This document shows, piece by piece, positions 1 to 10,400 of a DNA stretch of 64,000 nucleotides (position 1 is its first letter; each line of letters begins with the position of its first letter). The position numbers and the translations under genes were made by a program. Where the stretch lies: contig OZ038529.1 of assembly GCA_964036665.1 (NCBI GenBank), positions 23,570,060 through 23,634,059 of the forward strand, read 5' to 3'. Below the pieces are notes generated by a model. The model saw only the letters and a list, made by a program, of their open reading frames with translations, did not search any database and had not been told where the DNA came from. Source of the stretch: Gordius sp. MW1 (taxonomy: Eukaryota; Nematomorpha; Gordioida; Gordea; Gordiidae).

Positions 1-617
1 TCGTTTTTTTACTCTTATGAATTTATATCCACTTTTACCGTGTGCTGGCTGCTGACCAATGGAAAAAATGACCATTGGCCAAAGTGAGCATCAAAATTTT
101 TTTTTCCGTTTTTTTGGCTATAATTGACCTATAGAGTATCTGTTGGTACTGACCAATAGAGAAAAAGTGACCATTGGCCAAATTTTTGATTTTTTTAATT
201 AAAAATTGTTCAAATTCAACAAAAAATTTCTCCCAACAATTCTGCAAATTCTTAACATTGTGTTGTTTTATAATATAATGTTTGTTAGACCCATAATCTC
301 TAAAGGCCATAAAAACTAATGTAATACGCAACTAGATGCAAACACTTAATCTAACCCTAACCCTTGCCTATATTACATTTTGCCTTTATTACATTTTGCC
401 TATAATGAAAAATTTGTATAAATAATTAATTAATCATTAGTCATTTAATACCCCCCTATAGGCATTCTCGCCCCTTCCCACCTTTCTCGCCCATAAATTG
501 CATAGCAAATATGATACATTTATACGAAGTACAGATGAGTCGTCCCCCCTTCCCCTCTTCCCTTCCCTTCTCCCCCTTCCCACGAGGGCCGAAGGCCCGA
601 GTTATATATACATACCT
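1..617 (+). repeat. Dispersed repeat, copy A (cut by the window edge)
   Basis: This segment is nearly identical to about 20640-21350, in the same orientation. It holds a motif with CTGCTGACCAATGG and TGACCATTGGCC, then TTGCATAGCAA, a C-rich tract, and a terminal hairpin GGGCCGAAGGCCC at about 588-600. Its apparent right end is the CGAGTT just after that hairpin. The reading frames across it belong to the repeat and show no protein similarity I recognise. Copy B sits inside a hAT element, which defines its ends much better. Confidence 0.8.
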
Positions 618-1287
618 GGAGCTATAATAGGGCTTATTAATTATATTTCAACTATCATTATAAAAAACGTGTTATTAAATCATCAAATTCTATCTTTAAA
701 TATTCTTTCAAGTAAAAAATTGGCATTTGTTTAAATTATGGTAATTAATAATTATAATACCTCTTATAAGCAATATAAATAGTAATAATCATTTAGCCTC
801 GTATAGATATACGTGTAAAAACAAAGTAAGATTTTAAATTAAAAAGGTTTAAATTGATTAATTACCGAAATATTGAGCTTGCATTTTAATAATTCAATTA
901 GAACTTTTTATATTCACATAAACACTTGTTGTAATATAAATATGTAAGTGTAGCATATTTTATTATGCTGTGATTAAAGTTTGTTTTAAAGTTTAATTTC
1001 TATTAAGCGCGTTCTTTCTCGACTCCCTTTTGCGCTTTTCACTGATCATTGTTACTCCATAAAAAATTATTTTTTTAAACCGTGTTGTACGAAATATTAT
1101 TATTTTGTTAATCCGCGTTGTCGATGAAGTAGTAGTTATTTGTGGAATATATAACATAATAAATTTGGTGAGTAAAAGACGAAAAAATAATCGTATATTT
1201 GGAGCAAAGAAGCAACATATTGATTGATAAAAAACAAAATAGTAAGAACGTCTGAAAGTTTAAATACAAATATACAATATGATGTAA
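618..1287. other. AT-rich non-coding stretch
   Basis: No coding exon, RNA gene or clear repeat boundary was seen. It lies 3' of the GPCR pseudogene, which is on the minus strand. Confidence 0.6.
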
Positions 1288-2508
1288 CTAAATATGATGT
1301 ATCTGGTTTGTGCCGAACAACCTGTTTTTAACTCTAAGGTATAGGCAAAAGGGCAAAGATTTTTTTAAAGATCTATTAACATCATCGCGGTAGTTTCGAT
1401 TGAATATGAAGTTTATATAAAAGGAAGTTATGTACATGTATTCCATGATGGAAAACGTGGTAAATATGATATGGGATATCGATACAGTTATACCTATTGA
1501 AATCTCGATATATTGAAACAGCATGATGTAGAGAGATATGGGCAAAAGGAAAACTATAAATTCCGTTATTAGAATTCCCAACATCTTTACAGTCGTTAAG
1601 TAATATTTTCGAGCGTTATCACAGCTCCTATTCGTCGTTTGTGTTGTATCCCGACTTATCGTATAGGCAGATGTCCTAAGCTCAGTGTGGTTTTGTTTAT
1701 TGATTAACGTAGAATGTTGTGTACCTGGCTCTTCGTTTGGCATAGCTGTATTTAAATTATGGGTGAGGTTGATTAAATTTCGTCTCAACAAAAAAATATT
1801 ATGACTACTTTTGATAACTTTGACTTTCACGATTATCACTAAAATGAAGGGCAAAAATTTAGTGAAGCATTCCCGAGCTATACCATATGCCACAAACGCC
1901 TTGCGATGCCCACTCGTATTAAAGGGTCTTGATTCACGAACATAGATAGAACCAATTTGGCCGGGAAAGCAACCACAATGTACCATGTAAAAGTTGGGAA
2001 ATACCACACAGCCATAAAGAGCCACACGGAAGCCATTATGAGTTTCAGCTTGTAGAGAGAAAAGTGGTGTTTGTAAAAGATAGGGTAGCCTATAGCTAAT
2101 ATTTCGTTTAGGGCTAGTAGGACGTATATTGAAAATGAAGTCATGATAAATGTTTTAGCCAGAGGGAAATGGATCCAAGACATATATGATGTCCATATTA
2201 TACCTTCCCAAAAGTGAACCTTATAAATATTCACCGATTAGGTCCATGATAGGGTAGGGAATCATGAGCATGCAATTGATTAAGTTTAAGCCATAGAAGG
2301 CGCGCGTTAGAAACACTCTCGCATAAGTAGGCGCATCTTGACGAGCTGCTAAAAGGCCCAAAAAATTTCCAATAACCCCTGTTGACCATTTAATAGGACT
2401 TATAATCACAAAGGCAATAACCGCGTCTCTTCTTCCCGGAAGGGCAGCTATATTACTGGAACAGTCATTGACGGAGCTTTTATAAAATGGGTCAAAGGGT
2501 GAAGCCAT
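1288..2508 (-). pseudogene. Rhodopsin-class (class A) GPCR, intronless, two frameshifts
   Basis: Seen: three overlapping minus-strand frames read as one seven-helix receptor. Frame 1 (2508-2221, true ATG) carries TM1 with the conserved Asn in GVIGNFLGLL, and TM2. Frame 2 (about 2234-1878) carries TM3 followed by NEILAIGYPIFYKHHF, in place of the usual DRYxAIxxPL, and TM4 with the conserved Trp. Frame 3 (about 1930-1288) carries TM5, a Ser/Thr/Asn-rich third loop, TM6 and TM7 ending SFYINFIFNRNYRDDV, a degenerate NPxxY plus helix-8 start. Frames 1 and 3 share a phase and frame 2 is offset, so two compensating indels are needed, near 2225 and near 1900-1950. No plausible intron removes either. 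Known: invertebrate peptide and FMRFamide-like receptors look like this, but the ligand cannot be named. Two assembly indels in a living gene are the alternative. Confidence 0.75.
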
Positions 2509-2875
2509 TAATTATAAAAGAGATGAAGGCAATTGAATAGTGCCACTCATAATTATAATTAATTATTACAATTCATAAATAAAAATTAATTGCGAGTAAA
2601 TAGAGTGCGTGTCCAATTATCTAATGGTTTGGCACCCTGGTAGGCATCTTAAATTTACTCATCATTAAATTATAGTATTTTAAAATCAGTCAATAGAGAG
2701 TGCCCAACTGTGAATGAGGCGTTTTTTATATTGTGTAAATGTTGAATGATTGTATAATATATACCCTTTATTGAGGCCCGACCCCAAAGAGTTAAAAAAA
2801 TTTTAACCGAATCCCTTTCGAACGTGTTTCAAATTTTGGTATCGAACGCGAGAGTAAGAAAAATAGCGGTTTGCA
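2509..2875. other. Upstream flank of the GPCR pseudogene, no gene seen
   Basis: AT-rich sequence without a recognisable exon. It would contain the receptor promoter if the gene is or was expressed. Confidence 0.5.
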
Positions 2876-3028
2876 TGGGCGTATCCAGGGGGTGGCAGGT
2901 GGATGGCCCCCTCTAAATCCAAAAAATCTTACATATTTTATCAAATTATGGCTAAAATTAAAAAATGGTCCCAATCATTTTTGCCCCCCCCCGCACCTCT
3001 AATTTTAATTTCCTGGCTGCTCCCATGA
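2876..3028. mobile_element. MITE family 2 copy
   Basis: The left end resembles CATGGGCGTAGCCAG (here CATGGGCGTATCCAG) and the right end is its degenerate inverse (CTGGCTGCTCCCATG). The interior has the family pattern: a G-rich arm, AAATCCAAAAAA, TTATGGCTAAAATT, then a C-rich arm. Confidence 0.8.
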
Positions 3029-3519
3029 TAGTGTTTAAAATTTAATCGACAAATTAAAGTGTGATTCAAAATAATTTATTCCACAGATTTTGATTAATAA
3101 TTTTATTTTAATGATTTCTTATAGAAATATATATATATGATAGCATACAATATCTGGTTTGGTCACATTCAATTTGAAATATAGAGTTTTGCAAATGAAT
3201 CATTTAATAAATTTGAACATAATCTTATTTGTTTTATGAATGTTTATTTATGTGGTTTAAATTAATAATGAACTACAACTTCACACTATATAAATACAAT
3301 TTAAAATTTTGTTGATATATTTTACCTTTTACGAGTCAAATGTAAATTTGCGTCCAAGTTAAAACAATCAGATTTAAAACAAAAGGAATCTTAATTAACT
3401 TAATGAATGATCTTAAATTATAAATTTCAATATTTATTAAAAAATATTATACATAATAGCATTATTTTTTCCCGTGTATTCTGCAAAGTAAGATTAATAA
3501 CCCTTGACCCGACACTTGA

Positions 3520-3640
3520 AATCAAACCCGACCCGAAAGCATATTAAAATTTTCAACCCGAACCCGACCCGAAAGCATTTCAAAATTTTCAACCCGAACC
3601 CGACCCGAAGACATTTCCAAATTTTGGGTCACCCGTGCAG
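3520..3640. repeat. Short tandem repeat, about 36-bp unit, three units
   Basis: AACCCGAACCCGACCCGAA followed by an A/T-rich spacer recurs near 3525, 3555 and 3591. The spacing between the last two is 36 bp and the first unit is about 6 bp shorter. The stretch from 3029 to 3519 before it is AT-rich with no gene seen. Confidence 0.75.
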
Positions 3641-3769
3641 TTCTCTAAAGTTATTCTTTTTAAATCGGTGCATTGAAATCTTATGCGCAACGTCATTCTT
3701 GATGCAGCATCGAGCCGAGGTTATAGACATATAAATTATTGGGTATTTCAATTGACCCTCATATAGCTA

Positions 3770-4480
3770 GGGGGTGTTTGTAAAGTTTATCTACACACTA
3801 CCGTTTTTTCATTGATGGGTTTTAGGCCATATCCAGCTAGGTTTACCACTTCTTGGCTTCTTCTAATACTCCTTCCTTTGGCTCCCCGCATAGTAATATG
3901 TATTGTATCATCGGCATATAGTATACACACAGGTAATGATTTTGTATGTCTACAATTTCATTGAATATAGGCTAAAATCGAACCTAGAAGGTTAGGAGCC
4001 CCCAAGTGCGTTCTAACGCAAGAAATAAAAACCTCCTAAAAGTTTTTCATAAAACATACATAAGTATCAAATATTTCGTCTTACTAAGCACTACCATGAT
4101 TTGAGGGGTCATAAGCCATCTTTCAAGTTGATAAATTTCATACCTAGATTCAGTTCTTTTTTGCATTTATACCGATAATAACTTATCTTGGTATAGATGA
4201 GGTCAATTGTTTTAGGTCTTGAATCATTTGACGAACCAAGAGAATGCGTCAATTTAAACACCTTTAGCCTCCCTTTTGTCTCCACTTTTGGCTTTATTAA
4301 TATAGGTGTTAGTATTTTTCTACAATCCCCAATATTTACAAATTCTTTCGCCATATAAATAGATATTAGTTTTGACGAATATGCTTTACACTTCCAAAAG
4401 TCACGATTAGTAATTATCGTAACTTTGTATGCCTGGCATACTACTTCCTTGATCACAAAAATGTCCATGCCTCTCATAAA
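3770..4480 (-). mobile_element. Non-LTR retrotransposon (LINE) remnant with a reverse-transcriptase YADD box
   Basis: On the minus strand at about 3935-3790 one frame reads ILYADDTIHITMRGAKGRS, the YADD catalytic box of non-LTR reverse transcriptases, continuing through SQEVVNLAGYGLKPINEKT. The open frame at 4477-4109, upstream in the same orientation, contains GSSNDSRPKTIDLIYTK. This resembles the end of an apurinic-type endonuclease domain (IDLI motif). The two parts are separated by stops and a deletion, so the element is dead. The clade cannot be assigned from fragments this short. Confidence 0.65.
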
Positions 4481-6503
4481 TTTTTTCGTAGCCTTTAGAC
4501 TCTACCTAGTAATTGGTTCTTCTTCCTGTCCTATTCCTTGTATTTCCTTCCTTACAATTCGAAGAAAATATCATTTGTTTTTCATACACCCAATTTTTAA
4601 AGCATACACACACATAACGATTAAATGGTCTCTTTAATATCTATTCTTATTGCAAAGCACTTTGTCCTTGAATGATTGTCTTAAACCGATACCGATCACG
4701 TTTCAAAGATGCCGCTACTGTAAAATGACTTGTTTTCTCTCTTTTAACTTTCAAACTTTGGTTCAATTTCAATTCATCTTTAGGCAGGCAATGTGTAATG
4801 CCCTATTCCGTCAACGTGCATTTATTCAAGTCAAGAATGGGGGGGGGGGGTTATTATTATGTCAAAAATTTTGATTAAACTAATTATACTAAAATTATAT
4901 TTTAATTGATTTTTACGATGGGTTCTTGATAAAAAATGCATTAGTACCTTTAGTATATAATTTATAAGCCCCAGACCGGCCCTTGGCCAAAAATGTTTTT
5001 TTATTTTGTTACATTTTGGATGCAATTTTTTTGTCAAAATATAATCATTTTTTTATATCTTAAAATTGTTCAATAATACTCATGTTAAAAAGTCATCAAT
5101 CTCACAAACTTTTATTTCTTCTAACAAGCGACTTGCCGTTTTACTTTTACTAGGACTTGTAGCTGCATATAACCATTTGAGTTAAATATAACTGAAAACT
5201 CTTATCAAGGGAAATTTTGCTTATTTGATAAAAATTACCAAATTTTAATAATTTTATATCTTATTCAAAATTTCGGAATTTACTTATTTAGCAAGTGCTA
5301 TGAATAAATAACGATGGAATTCTATTATAGATTAACAGAATCAAATAATTATTAAATTTGATAAGAATTTTAAAAACACACCATTCTTATAGATTCATTA
5401 AAATCAAAAGTAACATTATTTAAATAGTTCTGGTCGGAATCGGGCCTACTGGCCGAGCCCGTTTGCTCGTCTTAAAGCTTGTTTTAGTCCAGTCCGTATT
5501 TATTTTTTTAACAAGCCTATCCGTGCAGGCATGCTCAAATGACATCCGCAGGCCGGAATTAAATCTAACTTTGCCAATGCCAACTATATATGCATTGATA
5601 AGGCTGGCTATGTCACGATCATCTAAATGTTGACTTTGAAAATTAATTTACTAAGCCATGCGGATAATTAACTTTATATTGAATTTGATCATCGATGTCT
5701 ACAGTGGAATTAGCACACTCAGTTTTTTTAAAATACGTTTATCATGAAGCATGCGGGAAGGCCTGAAAAACGCTATGTCAAAATTATCATTTGCTTTAAG
5801 CACTAATTACTTGTATTTTATTATTATGCTCTTCTCTCGTAGTGTTAACTTAACACTCGCAATATCAACAAGGAATATAAAGTGAGGTTAAATAGGATGT
5901 TAAGCTTCAAAAATTCAAATTATTAATTACCGTCGTTATTTAAATTTGACTAGTATTAGCATCTCCTCTACTATCTAAGAGGTTGGTATAGTTTTTTAGA
6001 GATACAATTAAATGCTTTTCATTATGAAACACGCCCTATGGACAAAATACTTTTAAAACAATAGTCTTAGAATTACTGGATTTTTATTTAAAATCAAATC
6101 TTAAATTAATTAAGTCCATTAATTATTTTCATCAGTGCAACACTAAAACCGGTATTATTTAAATTATGGAATGCAAATTTTTTTGTCAATGGGGAAGGGC
6201 GGGGGTCTAACTGAAAAACCCCTATTTTTTAAGCCACTCAGTCAAAAAATACATATTGCTTTTACTAAAGGTTTCTTTAATGTCAATAATTTATTCGACA
6301 ATACAATTATTCCCCTAATTAAATTTTGGGTGACCCGGGACATACCCTGACTTGGCGCAGCTCAAACTTAAAAGCCAGCTGTACTCAAGCTGGATGATTG
6401 TTTCATTCATTTAAATTATTATTCATGTCAATTCTTAGTAAACTTTACCAACCATTAAGTAATATTATTGAATATTGAGACACTGTAAATTACTGTATTT
6501 TAG
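4481..6503. other. AT-rich intergenic stretch
   Basis: No gene was recognised. A poly-G run lies at about 4839-4850, and a GC-rich patch (GGGCCTACTGGCCGAGCCCG) at about 5440-5465 resembles the ends of the GGCCC-type hAT elements found later in the window. An upstream NDUFB5 exon encoding a mitochondrial presequence could lie here but I could not identify it. Confidence 0.5.
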
Positions 6504-7606
6504 GGATGTCGAGTAAAGGAAGTCACAAGCGCATAATGCCCTTGATTCCTATCGATTGGGTTGGAAAAAAGGCTATTGATGACATTGTAAATTAAAAATC
6601 TCAATTTTAAATTCAACTATTTAGCTATTTTATATGTCTCTTACTGGAATTCCTATAATATTATTTATTACATATCAAAATATTTTTGTAGGTACATAAA
6701 GATTCAATATATTAACCCTATTAGGTCAAGCAGAATTAGCTGAAATACCTGAAGGCTACACTCCTAAAGAGTATGAATATCATAAAGTAAATGATAAAGG
6801 CATTTTTTATTTTAACATTTATAATAATTAAAGTGGTTTATAAGCATTCTTAGTTTTGTTAGCCTTTATTATAAAATAACAAATTTATTACGTATTTAGT
6901 ATCTATATATTATAAATTAATTGCTTTCAATATATTTATTTAGTCTCCTGTTAGTAGACTTATCATTAAAAATTTTGGAAATTATCAAAGATTACATGAA
7001 AAGCATATGCATTTTCAGAATTTGCAAATTGACCGAATGAGATGGGCGTAAGTAACAGCAAAAAGATGCATTTAACATTATACTAATAATTGATCTATAT
7101 TTTTTGCCTCCCTAGGAAATATGTCATGGCAATGTAATGCTGCCCCCCCCCCTATTTTTCAACTTTTATAGAGTACCTTATATAAGATAAAAAAAATTTT
7201 TAAATTTGTTTGTGCTCTGTATACATGAAAATATAAATACACTTTATAGTCCTTAAATGATAAATTTTATATAGAAAATATTTGTTTTATATTATATTAA
7301 CTGCTTGTAATATTCAAATTAAATTATGACCAATTAATTAATAGTTTGAGCTTTATATTTCCTGTATACTTTGAACTCTATCAAGTTGTGTATGATGATT
7401 ATTAATACCATTTTTAAATTTTTATTGAATCTGTTTTTTTCAAATTAAGGTATGCTTGGGATTTGTTTAATGAAATTCAAGACAAATATAAAGATTCTAA
7501 ATTAGCTTGGTATTATCCTGGAGAGGACAAATATGCCAAATCACATGTGGAAACAGATAAATTTCTGGATGATCAAAGAGGCAATGATAAAGGATTTTTC
7601 CAATAA
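6504..7606 (+). CDS. NDUFB5: NADH dehydrogenase 1 beta subcomplex subunit 5 (complex I, SGDH)
   Basis: NDUFB5 is an accessory subunit of the membrane arm of mitochondrial complex I. Exons: 6504-6586, 6625-6691, 6725-6786, 6944-7047 and 7450-7606 (stop TAA). All junctions are GT..AG and phases join exactly. The second exon encodes a single membrane helix (TGIPIILFITYQNIFVG). The splice into exon 3 gives GQAELAEIPEGYTPKEYEYH, which matches the conserved NDUFB5 block GQAELAEIPEGY. It is followed by PVSRLIIKNF and an acidic tail ending DDQRGNDKGFFQ. Introns are 38, 33, 157 and 402 bp. From the ATG at 6506 the product is 156 aa, about 30 shorter than the human precursor. The first exon is preceded by TTTTAG and two spare bases, so an upstream exon with the mitochondrial presequence probably exists. 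It was not found. Confidence 0.88.
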
Positions 7607-7607
7607 A
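7602..7607 (+). promoter_or_regulatory. Candidate polyadenylation signal of NDUFB5 (AATAAA)
   Basis: AATAAA overlaps the TAA stop codon. If used, the 3' UTR would be only some 10-30 nt long. Confidence 0.45.
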
Positions 7608-8796
7608 ATTTATATTTTTTTGTTTTACACGCACATGTCTTTTTATTCAATGATACCAATGTGAAAAATATAGTTTGCAATTTTTTTCTCACATTTATGT
7701 TAGTTTTAAAGAACTTGAATTTGCAATTAATATATGATTTAGATCAGATGTTAAATATTTTTTGTCTGGGTTACAAAAATTTTGGTGACATTTTAAAGTT
7801 AAGTTAAAAAACAACCAACCTTATGTGTTGCCCGTATCATGTGAAAAGTCATCGAGGGTCATTTGTATTAACTAAATTCATTTTCTTATGTTTTAATTTT
7901 AAATTGTTATTTATATATTTTTTGAGAGTCAAACCAAAAATTTAAGTAGAATTCTTTTTAGAATACAACTTATTAAAAAATTTAATTTATATATTCAGAT
8001 AAGATGAATTGAATTATTAAGTAAACCCACACTATAACAAAAAATAATTATAGCTCAATATAACTTAGCTCGTAAAGTATTTCTTTTTTAGAAATACTAA
8101 TTTCTAACAATATTTGACCAATTAAAAGTTCATTTTTTCAAGCTCTCAGTTATATGATTTTACATAATGTAATTTAATTTTACTTTAAGATATTTATATA
8201 AAGGATAACTTAGTTAGTTTAGTATTTTCTTATAAATTAACTTAGCTAAGTTATTTAACATAGTCTTTATTAGACCCTTTATATTCATTTTTAAATAGAT
8301 AAATTAACATCATTTTTACACAACAAATCAAATATATTCAGTATTTTAGACCTAGCTAGGGTTTATTTTCTAAGATTTTTAAGTGAAACAATACACCATA
8401 GTTATATATAAATAACAAAAAATAAACTTATTATGAGTAAAGGAAGATAAATTAATTTTTTCCTATCAAAAAACTTATTGTTTAAAACTCGAAAGAGACA
8501 ATTCAATTAAATAAAAATTTATAGAAAAAAATGTTGAATAAAAGAGGCCTTGCAAAATAAAATTTAATTTTTAAATCAATTTGCCATGTTATTTTTGTAT
8601 TGGATTTCTATTAAATTATTCTTTAAAACTATCATTTCATGTTTGCAGTAGTATCTATATAATATTTATCAAAAAGTGTTTTTTAGTATTACGGAAATTC
8701 AAATAATATTTACAATAATAAAAAAAAAACATTAATTTGCGGAAAAGGTCTATTTTATAAAAATATATATTTATGTTAAACACACACGCCTGATAT
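7608..8796. other. AT-rich intergenic stretch
   Basis: Very AT-rich, with no open frame or exon I can support and no clear repeat boundary. Confidence 0.6.
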
Positions 8797-8981
8797 TAGT
8801 GTTGTAAAAACGGATGGGTTATGTATGGACGACTTTGGTTTTACTCGACTAAACATCCATAATCAAACTAAAAGTTTTTTGGTCTGTTTTTCTTAGTCGA
8901 CCTCTAGGCTTGGTCGATATCTTAAAAATAGACCTAAGGCCGAGGTCGACCAAACAAAATCCAGCCGTTTTTACACCATTA
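8797..8981. mobile_element. MITE family 1 copy
   Basis: It starts TAGTGTTGTAAAAACGG and ends CCAGCCGTTTTTACACCATTA. Inner arms carry the family motifs TTTTGGTCTGTTTTTCTTAG, TCGACCTCTAGGCTTGGTCG and GGTCGACCAAACAAAA. No convincing target duplication is visible at this copy. Confidence 0.88.
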
Positions 8982-9680
8982 ATTATAGATATGGATAAAG
9001 CTGGAACATGAAAGCAGCTATAAAACGTCGTGCGAAGATTTTCAATTTATATCTTATAAATGGGTTGTCCTCTACAGGCCGAACCCAAAACTCGGGTCGG
9101 GCTGCCTCATCCGACCCATCCCTCGGGCCAGGTCGGGCTGCTCATGCGTGGCTATATAAAATAAACAAAATATTTAAAGATAAAAATTTAACCCAACCCC
9201 CCCCCCCTGATGAAATCCTGCGTACGCCCATTCCCCTCCCCTTTAATTCCATTTTTGGCTACTCCCATGTATATAGGAATCGTATATTTAAAGTGTTTTT
9301 AGTATCTGATAAATATAAAACATTATTTATATTAATAAAAAAAACTATTATTATAAAAATAGATATTGATGTTAAATATGCCTGATAATATACAATCCAT
9401 TCATTGGGAAGATTATTGTTAAAAATTATTTTCCCACGCCCAAGGCCAAAGGGTTAAAATCCTCAATTATTATCAACATTTTAATTTTCGTCCATTAAAT
9501 TCCATATGTACAATTAAAAACCAACGTCTTCTTAAACCCTAACCCATACATATTTAATAAAGAAACTTTGGGTATGGCACAAATTTTTAATATAATCATT
9601 TTATATTGTTCAGTTCTTTTTATATATGTGCAAAACAAATTTTTATCAACGTAAAATATATTGCTATGCAAGACGTCGAC
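8982..9680. other. Non-coding stretch with a GC-rich patch
   Basis: A patch with repeated GGTCGGGCTG at 9095-9145 looks like hAT subterminal sequence, and a C9 run lies near 9197. The open frame across the patch has no recognisable protein. Confidence 0.45.
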
Positions 9681-9821
9681 CATGAGCGTAGCCTGCATTG
9701 GAATTAGAGGGGGGCAATACTGATTTAGGGAGGGGCAAAATCAACATTTTTTAAAATTTTAGTCATAATTTCAACGAATTTTTAGATTTAGAGGGGGTGG
9801 GGCGCCCCGGCTACGCCCATG
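9681..9821. mobile_element. MITE family 2 copy with near-perfect 8-bp target duplication
   Basis: Ends are CATGAGCGTAGCCTG and CCGGCTACGCCCATG. Flanks are ACGTCGAC on the left and ACGCCGAC on the right (7 of 8 identical), as expected of an 8-bp hAT-type duplication. Confidence 0.88.
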
Positions 9822-10400
9822 ACGCCGACCTTGTAATAAGAAATGTCCACTACTATTTTATTATAAAAACTCTAAAATTCTGTGAAATAATGAAATATTT
9901 ATTTACTCGATAAACATGGGGTTAACATATAAATCCGCGTATAAATAAGAGCAAACAATAAGGCAAAATCAGGTTGGTGCGTTTAGTTAATTATGTAAGA
10001 GTTGCCGAGGGAGAGAGTGGAAGAGAAAGGGGATTGTCCGAATGCTAGCACACACTTTCCTCCTAGTTGTGTATTGGTAATTGTATAGTGGAGAGACGAC
10101 AAAGGGAGTGTTAACAAAAAAGGAGTAAAAAAACGAAGTTTAGGCAGTCATCCTGCTGATTGTCGTGTAAAGTGGGAATGGTCTACATGGTTTCAAGGCA
10201 ATCAAGCTCTATGCTCGCCTTGCTTATAAATGCACAAATTCGTGACTAGAATACGCGTTACAAATTGAAATGATTGATATGAAATGGATTGAATACAATA
10301 TAAATTTGTTAAAACACTTATTCCGGCTTTATAATTTTTTAAAGAGATTCCGCTTGAATTTAATTTTTTATAAACTTCTAAATGCCCAGTTGATGATAAG
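9822..10400. other. Stretch downstream of the unknown gene
   Basis: No gene was recognised. If the unknown minus-strand gene ends at 10401, this is its 3' UTR and flank. Confidence 0.45.

Noticed and set aside
35-331. Minus-strand open frame of 98 codons, repeated at 20757-21074
   Set aside because: It lies in the dispersed repeat, contains the low-complexity LANGHFF repeat made by the 115-bp units, and has no recognisable domain.
341-365. CTAACCCTAACCC stretch resembling telomeric repeat (also near 54350-54395)
   Set aside because: Only one or two units, and both lie inside dispersed elements; not a telomere.
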